Shown here: positions 58,202 through 64,000 of the stretch, one piece after another
Position numbering within the stretch: position 1 is the first letter of the stretch
How the letters are laid out: each line of letters starts with the position of its first letter
DNA from: Streptomyces sp. NA04227
Lineage (GTDB): Bacteria; Actinomycetota; Actinomycetes; Streptomycetales; Streptomycetaceae
Length of the DNA: 64,000 nucleotides
Assembly (NCBI RefSeq): GCF_013364195.1
Contig: NZ_CP054918.1
Span: forward strand, 2,035,001-2,099,000
Reading direction: 5' to 3'
Position numbers and translations under genes: made by a program
The notes under the pieces: model-generated
What the model saw: the letters and a program-made list of their open reading frames with translations, nothing else
Told to the model about the DNA's origin: nothing
Database searches by the model: none

Positions 58202-59431
58202 ATGACGACCGACATGCGTGTGCTGCGTGAGCAGGATTTCGACGACTGGTTCGACCGCCTGGAACTGGCCTTCGGCGGCGTCGCCGATGCCCCTGAGGAG
58301 CGTGCACTATGGCGTGAACTGACCGCGTACGAAAGGTCGTTGGTCGTCCGGGACGACGGAGAGACGGTCGGCTCGGCGGGCGCCTTCTCGTTCCGGATGA
58401 CCGTGCCGGGCGGCCAGGCGGTGCCGGCGGCCGGGGTCACCATGGTGAGCGTCGCCGCCACCCACCGCCGGCGCGGGCTGCTCACCGCGATGATGCGGCG
58501 CCAGCTCGACGACGTCCGCGCCCTCGGCGAACCGCTCGCCGTGCTCATGGCCTCGGAACCGGTGATCTACGGCCGCTTCGGCTACGGCTGCGCCACCCGT
58601 CAGCTCGCGGTCGAGATCGACACCGACCGGGTCGGGCTCGCGCTGCCCGAGGGCACGGACCGGGTGCGGGTGCGTTACGCCGACCCCGAGGCCTCTCTCG
58701 CGCGCTGCGAGGAGCTGTACGCACGACTGCTGCCGACCCGGCCCGGCCGGGTGGCGCGCGGCCCGGGCTGGGAGCGGCTTGGCTTGCTCGACCCGCCCGG
58801 CGAGCGCGAGGGCGCCTCGCCCCTGCAGTGCGTACTGGCCGAGGTGGACGGCGAGTTGGTCGGCTACGCCCGCTACGCCATCAAGCCGGAGTGGAACCCG
58901 TCCGGGCCCGAGGGCAAGGTCGTACTGCGCCAGCTGGAGGCCGTGGACCCGGCGGCGCACGCCGCGCTGTGGCGGTTCCTCTTCGGCATCGACCTGACGT
59001 CCTCGGTGAGCGCGCGCAATCTGCCGCTGGACGAGCCCGTCCAGTTCCTGGCCTCCGACCCGCGGCGGTGCGGGCTGAGCGCACGGGACGGGCTGTACGT
59101 ACGGCTCGTGGATGTGCCCGCCGCGCTGGCGGCCCGTACCTACGCGGCGCCGGTGGACGTCGTCCTGGAAGTGGCCGACGACTTCTGCCAGTGGAACGCG
59201 GGGCGCTGGCTGCTGCGCGGCGACAGCGCGGGCGCGAGTTGTGAGCGCACCGAGCGGGATCCGCAACTCGCCCTGTCGGCCAGGGACTTGGGCGCCGTCT
59301 ACCTGGGCGACACGCGGCTCAGTTCGCTGGCCGCCGCCGGGCGCGTACGGGAGCTTTCGCCGGGGGCGGTGGCGCGGACGTCTCCGGGCTTCGCCTCGGA
59401 CGTGGCGCCCTGGATGCCGCACGGTTTCTGA
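58202..59431 (+). CDS. Eis-like GNAT acetyltransferase, 409 aa
   Basis: The long chain holds an N-terminal GNAT domain (AAGVTMVSVAATHRRRGLLTAMM), a second degenerate GNAT domain and a C-terminal SCP2-like domain, the Eis layout. The final residue is Phe (WMPHGF), as in Eis proteins, whose C-terminal carboxylate acts in catalysis. Eis enzymes acetylate aminoglycosides and lysines at multiple positions. The start ATG follows GATGAGGTT closely. The last 113 bp overlap the end of the convergent nei gene. Confidence 0.92.
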   Translation: MTTDMRVLREQDFDDWFDRLELAFGGVADAPEERALWRELTAYERSLVVRDDGETVGSAGAFSFRMTVPGGQAVPAAGVTMVSVAATHRRRGLLTAMMRRQLDDVRALGEPLAVLMASEPVIYGRFGYGCATRQLAVEIDTDRVGLALPEGTDRVRVRYADPEASLARCEELYARLLPTRPGRVARGPGWERLGLLDPPGEREGASPLQCVLAEVDGELVGYARYAIKPEWNPSGPEGKVVLRQLEAVDPAAHAALWRFLFGIDLTSSVSARNLPLDEPVQFLASDPRRCGLSARDGLYVRLVDVPAALAARTYAAPVDVVLEVADDFCQWNAGRWLLRGDSAGASCERTERDPQLALSARDLGAVYLGDTRLSSLAAAGRVRELSPGAVARTSPGFASDVAPWMPHGF

Positions 59432-60248
59432 TACCTCCGGCGGGAGGCTGGCAGGTCGGGCACCAGAAGAGGTTGCGGGCGGCGAGCGAGGCGGTCCGCA
59501 CCTCGGTGCCGCAGAGGTGACAGGGCTGTGCGGCCCTGCGGTACACGTACACCTCGCCGCCGTGGTCGTCGACGCGCGGCGGGCGGCCCATGGCCTCGGG
59601 GGTGTGCTCGGGCCGCACGGTGTCGATGCGGTTGGTACGCACACCCTCGCGCATCAGCACGACCAGGTCGTCCCAGAGCGCCCGCCACTGCTCGACGCCG
59701 ATCTCACGGCCGGTCGTATACGGGTCGATACCGTGCCGGAACAGCACTTCGGCGCGGTACACATTGCCGACTCCGGCGATGACCTTCTGGTCCATGAGCA
59801 GGGCGGCGATGGTGGTGCGGCTGCGGGAGACGCGGCGGTGGGCGGCCTCGGGGTCGTCGCCGGGACGCAGCGGATCGGGGCCGAGGCGCTCGTGCACCGC
59901 CCGCTTCTCGTCGTCGGTGATCAGGGCGCAGGTGGTGGGCCCGCGCAGGTCCATCGCGTGCCGCTCGCCGAGGAGGCGCAGCCGGACGGTGTCCGTGGGC
60001 GGCGGCGCCGGGGCCTTCGAGAAGGCCACCTTGCCGAACAGGCCGAGGTGGACATGGACGTGTCCGGCGCCCTCGAAGTGCAGGAAGAGGTGCTTGCCGT
60101 GCGCCTCGGCGTCGGTGAACTCACGCCCGTCGAGCAGTGCGGCGCTGCCCGCGAAGGTGCCCTGCGGGCTGAGCACACGCACGCGCTCGCCGAGGAAGCG
60201 CTCACGGTGATCGGCGGCGAGCCGGTGGATGGTGTGCCCCTCGGGCAC
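59319..60248 (-). CDS. nei: Endonuclease VIII (Fpg/Nei family DNA glycosylase), 309 aa
   Basis: The N-terminal proline and glutamate (PEGHTIHRLA) are the catalytic residues after Met removal. KHLFLHF, the helix-two-turns-helix region DQKVIAGVGNVYRAEVLF, and the C-terminal zinc finger CHLCGTEV...FWCPTCQ complete the family. It removes oxidised pyrimidines from DNA. The PEGHTIHR start fits the actinobacterial Nei1 type. The GTG start has GGGGAGG four bases upstream. A basic extension of about 35 residues follows the zinc finger (PRPRRSPETSAPPPPAKAPVRARRRP), coded by DNA that overlaps the convergent Eis-like gene by 113 bp. Confidence 0.92.
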   Translation of the reverse strand: MPEGHTIHRLAADHRERFLGERVRVLSPQGTFAGSAALLDGREFTDAEAHGKHLFLHFEGAGHVHVHLGLFGKVAFSKAPAPPPTDTVRLRLLGERHAMDLRGPTTCALITDDEKRAVHERLGPDPLRPGDDPEAAHRRVSRSRTTIAALLMDQKVIAGVGNVYRAEVLFRHGIDPYTTGREIGVEQWRALWDDLVVLMREGVRTNRIDTVRPEHTPEAMGRPPRVDDHGGEVYVYRRAAQPCHLCGTEVRTASLAARNLFWCPTCQPPAGGIRNRAASRAPRPRRSPETSAPPPPAKAPVRARRRPAN

Positions 60249-60263
60249 GGGGCCTCCCCTGCT

Positions 60264-60343
60264 GGGCTGCGGTGCTGCTGAGCTGCGGTATTGCTGAGCT
60301 GCGGTTCTGCTGAGCTGCGGTTCTGCTGAGCTGTGGTGCGGCG
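60264..60343. repeat. 16-bp tandem repeat upstream of nei
   Basis: Five 16-bp units (gagctgcggttctgct and variants; the third and fourth are identical) begin 15 bp upstream of the nei start codon, in its leader or promoter region. Confidence 0.87.
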
Positions 60344-60409
60344 GTTTCGGCCGTGTGCGACGGCTTCGGCCGGTGGCGCGGGCGTGGGCCCTGGCCACCG
60401 GCCGACCGG

Positions 60410-60895
60410 TTACGGCTGGGGGTGGTGCGCCGGGATGGCGGGCAGGTCGCCGGAGGTCTCGTAGGCGGAGAGCATGTCGATACGGCGGATGTGGCGCTCG
60501 TCGCCGGAGAACGGGGTGTTCAGGAAGATCTCGACGAAGCGGGTGGCCTCCTCGGCGCTGTGCATCCGGGCGCCGACCGCGACGACGTTGGCGTCGTTGT
60601 GCTCCCGGCCGAGAGCGGCGGTCTGCTCGCTCCAGGCCAGTGCGGCACGCACGCCCTTCACCTTGTTCGCGGCGATCTGCTCGCCGTTGCCGGAGCCGCC
60701 GATGACGACGCCGAGCGAGCCCTCCTCCCGCGCGGTGCCTTCGGCGGCGCGCAGGCAGAACGGCGGGTAGTCGTCCTGGGCGTCATAGATGTGGGGCCCG
60801 CAGTCGACGGGCTCGTGGCCGTTGGCCTTCAGCCATTCGACCAGGTGGTTCTTGAGTTCGTAGCCGGCATGATCGGAGCCGAGGTACACGCGCAT
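60410..60895 (-). CDS. rpiB: Ribose-5-phosphate isomerase B, 161 aa
   Basis: RpiB interconverts ribose 5-phosphate and ribulose 5-phosphate in the pentose phosphate pathway. VYLGSDHAGYELKNHL, VDCGPHIYDAQDDYP, VVIGGSGNGEQIAANKVKGVRAALAW and NVVAVGARM are typical. The catalytic base is the Glu in SGNGEQ rather than Cys, as in mycobacterial RpiB. The start ATG at 60895 matches the family N-terminus. nei lies downstream in the same direction, and an FAD-oxidase gene diverges upstream. Confidence 0.96.
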   Translation of the reverse strand: MRVYLGSDHAGYELKNHLVEWLKANGHEPVDCGPHIYDAQDDYPPFCLRAAEGTAREEGSLGVVIGGSGNGEQIAANKVKGVRAALAWSEQTAALGREHNDANVVAVGARMHSAEEATRFVEIFLNTPFSGDERHIRRIDMLSAYETSGDLPAIPAHHPQP

Positions 60896-61110
60896 GGACC
60901 GAGTCTGACATGGCACCGGAGCCCCTTCGGACCCAGGCCCGCCCGGGACCGCCCCGCGAGGTGTCCGAAAGTCCGCCCCCGACCTGGCGGCCCGGGGAAA
61001 GTCTTCGAAAACCTGACGGCGGATGACAGGTTTCGCTGGCATCGTCCGTGCCGTCGGACCCGGCGGGGCTCACCACACGACCCTCTGCGCCGCGTCCGGC
61101 ACGGCACGGA

Positions 61111-61144
61111 CCACGTACGTACGGCAACGACCACGTACGTACGG
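61111..61144. promoter_or_regulatory. Two 14-bp palindrome-containing direct repeats, possible operator
   Basis: ccacgtacgtacgg occurs at 61111-61124 and again at 61131-61144, exactly 20 bp apart or two helical turns. Each contains the palindrome cgtacgtacg. The arrangement resembles a pair of dimer binding sites. Confidence 0.45.
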
Positions 61145-61163
61145 ACGCACTTCTGAACTTCCG

Positions 61164-61195
61164 ACTTCTGTACTTCTGTACTTCTGTACTTCTGT
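61164..61195. repeat. 8-bp tandem repeat upstream of the FAD oxidase gene
   Basis: Four exact copies of acttctgt, with partial copies on both sides, end about 23 bp before the GTG start. Copy-number change would alter the spacing between promoter and ribosome binding site. Confidence 0.85.
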
Positions 61196-61218
61196 ACTTC
61201 GGCAAAGGGGCTTGAGCG

Positions 61219-62595
61219 GTGGACACGACACAGTCCGGCGGCACGGCGGCGGGCGACGGGGCAGCGGCGGCCGGGGGCCGGGTGCTGACTCCCGCGGACG
61301 AGGACTACGCCACGGAACTGGCGGGATTCCAGGTGGGGTTGGCGCTGCGGCCGGAGCAGGTGTGGCAGGCGCGGACGGCCGAGGACGTGGTCGCGGCGGT
61401 GGCGTACGCGGCCCGCGAGGGGCTGCCGGTCGGCGTGCAGGCGACCGGGCACGGGCTGCCGGACGCGGCCGAGGGCGGGGTGCTCATCAGCACCCGCCGG
61501 ATGAACGGCGTGGAGATCGACGCGGAGGCGGCGACGGCCGTGGTCCGCGCGGGCACCCTGTGGGGTGAGGTCGTCGAGGCGGCGGCACCGCACGGGCTCG
61601 CCCCGCTCAACGGCTCCTCGCCCGGCGTCGGCGCCGTCTCCTACACCCTCGCGGGCGGACTCGGCATCCTGGCCCGGGAGTTCGGCTACGCGGCCGACCA
61701 TGTGCACTGGCTCGACGTGGTGACCGCCGACGCGAAGCTGCGCCGGGTGACCCCGGACGACGACCCCGACCTGTACTGGGCGCTGCTCGGCGGCGGCCAC
61801 AACTTCGGTGTGGTGACCGCGCTGAAGATCTCCCTGCTGCCGGTCGCCCGGCTGTACGGCGGCTCGCTCACCTTCGACGGGACGCGGACCGACCCGGCGG
61901 CGGCGGTGGCCGCGTACGAGGCGTGGACCCGGGACCTGCCGGAGACGGTGACCTCGTCGTTCGCCGCGGTCGCCTATCCGGACATGCCGGAGCTGCCGCC
62001 CCATCTGCGCGGGGCCTACCACCTGGCGGTCCGGGTCGCGTTCACCGGCAGCACCGAGGAGGGCGAGCGGCTGGTGGCTCCGCTGCGGGAGATCGGGCCC
62101 GCGGTTTCGGACACCTTGCGGGAGCTGCCGTACCTGGAGAACGCGTCGATCCACAGCGACCCGGACACCCCGCACCCCTATTACGGGGACAGCGCGGTGC
62201 TGACCGGACTCGACACCGGGGCGGCCGGGCAGCTGCTGGCCGCGACCGGGCCTTCGGCGCCGATGATGTGCGTGGTCAACATCAACCACCTCGGCGGCGC
62301 CCTGGCCCGTGAGCCGAAGGCCGCCAACTCGGTGCCGCACCGCCAGGGGCGGTTCGCGCTGCGGGTGATCACGGTGGTCGACGGCGCCGGGCGGGAGGCG
62401 GCGCGGGAGTTCTTCGCCGGGATCTTCGCGCCGTTCGCCGATGCCACGACGGGCCGGGTACTCAACTTCTCCTTCGCTGGCGGCGACCGTACCGAGGGGC
62501 TCTACCCGCAGCCCACGCTGGAGCGGCTGACCGAGCTGAAGGAGCGGTTCGACCCGGCGAACCTGTTCCGGAGGAACCACAACCTGGCGCGCTGA
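61219..62595 (+). CDS. FAD-dependent oxidoreductase of the berberine-bridge type, 458 aa
   Basis: The FAD-binding domain of the PCMH type covers residues 25-210: VWQARTAEDVVAAVAYAARE, PVGVQATGHG with the conserved flavin-linking His position, SPGVGAVSYTLAGGLGILAREFG, and WALLGGGHNFGVVT. The C-terminal berberine-bridge block ends in ERLTELKERFDPANLFRRNHNL. A second flavin link (Cys) is not obvious. These enzymes oxidise sugars, alcohols or natural products. The GTG start has AAGGGG eight bases upstream. It is not in an operon. Confidence 0.92.
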   Translation: MDTTQSGGTAAGDGAAAAGGRVLTPADEDYATELAGFQVGLALRPEQVWQARTAEDVVAAVAYAAREGLPVGVQATGHGLPDAAEGGVLISTRRMNGVEIDAEAATAVVRAGTLWGEVVEAAAPHGLAPLNGSSPGVGAVSYTLAGGLGILAREFGYAADHVHWLDVVTADAKLRRVTPDDDPDLYWALLGGGHNFGVVTALKISLLPVARLYGGSLTFDGTRTDPAAAVAAYEAWTRDLPETVTSSFAAVAYPDMPELPPHLRGAYHLAVRVAFTGSTEEGERLVAPLREIGPAVSDTLRELPYLENASIHSDPDTPHPYYGDSAVLTGLDTGAAGQLLAATGPSAPMMCVVNINHLGGALAREPKAANSVPHRQGRFALRVITVVDGAGREAAREFFAGIFAPFADATTGRVLNFSFAGGDRTEGLYPQPTLERLTELKERFDPANLFRRNHNLAR

Positions 62596-62675
62596 GCCGG
62601 GCGGTCACGGGTTCGCGCCGGCCGGGGCGGGCGCACCGCCCCGGCCCGCCGCCCGCGCGAACCGGCCGCGCGCGC

Positions 62676-63275
62676 TCAGCCCTTGGGGCCCGCGAGCTTC
62701 CAGGCGCTCGGCAGCAGCCCCATCGCGAGGGCGGCCTTCAGGGCGTCACCGAGGAGGAACGGGGTCAGCCCGGCGGCGATCGCCTCGCTCGCGCTCATTC
62801 CGGTGGCGAGGGCGAGATAGGGGACGCCCACCGCGTAGATGACGGCGGAGCCGAGCACCATGGTGGCCGCGGTGCGCACCGCCGAACGGTCGCCGCCCCG
62901 GCGGGCCAGGGCCCCGGCCAGCGTGGCGGCGAGCAGCATGCCGAGCACATAGCCGAACGAGGGCGCCGAGACACCCGAGCCGCCCTCGGCGAACCAGGGC
63001 ATGCCCGCCATGCCGACCAGCGTGTACAGCACGAGCGACAGCAGACCGCGCCCGGCACCGAGTGCGGTGCCCACGAGGAGCGCGGCGAAGGTCTGCCCGG
63101 TCACCGGCACCGGCGAGCCGGGCACCGGCACCGCGATCTGCGCGGCGAGCCCGGTCAGCACAGCACCGGAGACGACGAGCACGGCGTCGCGGACCCTGGC
63201 CCGTGCCTCGGAGGAGGCGGGCAGCAGATCGGCGAGGACCGCACCCGGGCGGACGGAGGAAGCGGCAAGGCTCAT
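62676..63275 (-). CDS. bioY: Biotin transporter BioY, 199 aa
   Basis: BioY is the substrate-binding membrane subunit of ECF-type biotin uptake. Six hydrophobic helices are visible, with conserved IAVPVPGSPVPVTGQTFAALLVG, LYTLVGMAGMPWFAEGGSG, SFGYVLGMLLAATLAGAL and AGLTPFLLGDALKAALA. No BioM/BioN partners are next to it, so it may act alone or use a shared energising module. The ATG at 63275 has GGAG six bases before it. An inverted repeat (gttgcgacgctaac, 63349-63362) upstream could be part of its promoter, but this is weak. Confidence 0.94.
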   Translation of the reverse strand: MSLAASSVRPGAVLADLLPASSEARARVRDAVLVVSGAVLTGLAAQIAVPVPGSPVPVTGQTFAALLVGTALGAGRGLLSLVLYTLVGMAGMPWFAEGGSGVSAPSFGYVLGMLLAATLAGALARRGGDRSAVRTAATMVLGSAVIYAVGVPYLALATGMSASEAIAAGLTPFLLGDALKAALAMGLLPSAWKLAGPKG

Positions 63276-63885
63276 CGGGGACTCCAGGGGACGGAAGGGC
63301 ACCGGGACCGTGCACGGCGAGGCCGTGAACGGCGGGCTACGAGGGGATGTTGCGACGCTAACCCGGTCCCCGCCCCGAGCTCACCGTCAGCCGCCGACAA
63401 GAAGCCGTGACGGAGATTGGTGGGCACTACACAAGAATCGGCCGCCACGCGTCGCAGGGCGGTGAGAAGGGTCACGCACACCCCTCGGCGACCGCCCGGA
63501 TCGGGTCCTGACGGCGGGCCCAACCGCCTGCGCGCGCCGCACAGTTGACCACCCCGAGCGTCCTTTATGCGAACATCGCGAGCTGATAGCCGGTGACCCG
63601 GCGGAGGCACGAACGGCGACGGACACCCTGCGTAATGTCCGACAAATCTGCCCTGCGTCCGCTATACGGACACGACTTCACGCCAACCGGGGAACGGAAC
63701 CGGACACCGCGACTCCGAACTCCGCGCCAACTCCCCGTAACCGTGCGCTGACCTTGTGATCTCTCAGACACCATCCCGTAAAAGCCCGGTCACGATCCGA
63801 GGTCGATGCGTCCACATGACGGTCGATCTATTGGCCCGGACATTCATGGTGCCCACACTGTGAGTTCTTCCCAACGTCTCACGTT
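63276..63885. other. Intergenic region upstream of bioY
   Basis: About 610 bp between bioY and the last, partial gene. The right half is AT-richer than average. No credible gene is seen; a 69-codon minus-strand frame (63565-63774) has no start signal or homology. Promoters of bioY and the right-hand gene should be here. Confidence 0.45.
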
Positions 63886-64000
63886 ATGGACAGTCGTTCG
63901 CCCATGTCTCGGACAACCCCCGGTGCCGAGTCGGTCAAGACCGACGCCACCTCAAGAGATCAGACCGCTGCCCCGGCCCAGCCGGGGCTGACCCACGGGC
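63886..64000 (+). CDS. Possible N-terminus of a gene running off the right edge
   Basis: From the ATG at 63886 (or 63904) the frame stays open to the end of the window and encodes a Ser/Thr/Pro/Ala-rich polar segment ending in QPGLTHG. No ribosome binding site is evident. Polar N-termini ending in S/T-H-G-L occur in amino-acid permeases of Streptomyces, and I recall a permease near bioY/rpiB in S. coelicolor, so a transporter is a guess. Only 38 codons can be seen. Confidence 0.4.
   Translation, partial: MDSRSPMSRTTPGAESVKTDATSRDQTAAPAQPGLTHG

Larger units (their letters stand above)
60896..61218. other. Divergent regulatory region between rpiB and the FAD oxidase
   Basis: About 320 bp with no gene. 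It contains two direct copies of a palindromic motif and an 8-bp tandem repeat, described separately. Promoters for both directions should lie here; no clear -35/-10 pair is assigned. Confidence 0.5.

Noticed and set aside
63340..63365. BirA or BioQ operator for bioY
   Set aside because: The inverted repeat gttgcgacgctaac does not fit the operators I remember; kept only as a remark in the bioY entry.
63806..63991. A 61-codon plus-strand frame near the right edge
   Set aside because: It closes before the window ends, has no ribosome binding site, and conflicts with the open frame starting at 63886.

Overview
The window is a chromosomal core segment from a high-GC actinomycete, almost certainly a Streptomyces. 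The evidence is the very strong G/C bias at third codon positions, frequent GTG starts, and a gene order that, from memory, matches the conserved Streptomyces block nadD-proA-proB-obg-rpmA-rplU-rne ... rodA-mrdA-mreDCB-ndk-folC-valS-clpX-clpP2-clpP1-tig. No rRNA, CRISPR array, prophage or intact insertion sequence is visible.

Region 1 (1-12.4 kb) holds NAD and proline synthesis plus envelope and secreted functions: the 5' part of nadD, a 54-residue membrane protein, an M48 metalloprotease, two related membrane proteins with leaderless-looking promoters, proA, a small unknown protein, proB, a CDP-glycerol glycerophosphotransferase-like membrane protein, a secreted GH29 alpha-L-fucosidase with a likely operator inside its promoter, and a GNAT acetyltransferase. 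Region 2 (12.5-30 kb) holds ribosome and RNA metabolism (obg, rpmA, rplU, a large RNase E/G) and two radical-SAM-associated genes that are often adjacent or fused elsewhere. Here they are separated by five genes: a Trp/Arg-rich amphipathic repeat protein coupled to an acetyltransferase, and a low-GC operon of a WXG-like protein, a DUF1023 alpha/beta hydrolase and a lipoprotein. A CYTH-CHAD protein follows. Region 3 (30-37 kb) is the cell-elongation cluster rodA-mrdA-mreD-mreC-mreB, transcribed from mreB towards rodA. Region 4 (37-49 kb) holds ndk, a DUF4233 protein, folC, valS, a proline/glutamine-rich membrane protein, a Uma2-family protein, and the protein-quality-control genes clpX, clpP2, clpP1 and tig, with a ClgR-like site upstream of clpP1. 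Region 5 (49-64 kb) is more accessory: tRNA-Pro and tRNA-Gly, a small membrane protein, an acyltransferase, an ABC exporter pair, a SpoIIE-type phosphatase coupled to a small alarmone hydrolase-like protein, an Eis-like acetyltransferase overlapping nei tail to tail, rpiB, an FAD-linked oxidase, bioY, and the start of an unidentified gene at the right edge.

The most unusual signals are: a 186-bp element with 26-bp terminal inverted repeats between rne and rplU; short tandem repeats (8-18 bp units) at many loci, both between genes and within genes; the amphipathic repeat protein; the WXG/DUF1023/lipoprotein operon; the phosphatase-alarmone hydrolase coupling; and a perfect 42-bp palindrome after valS. 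All functional statements are from sequence reading and remembered family knowledge. No database search was run.
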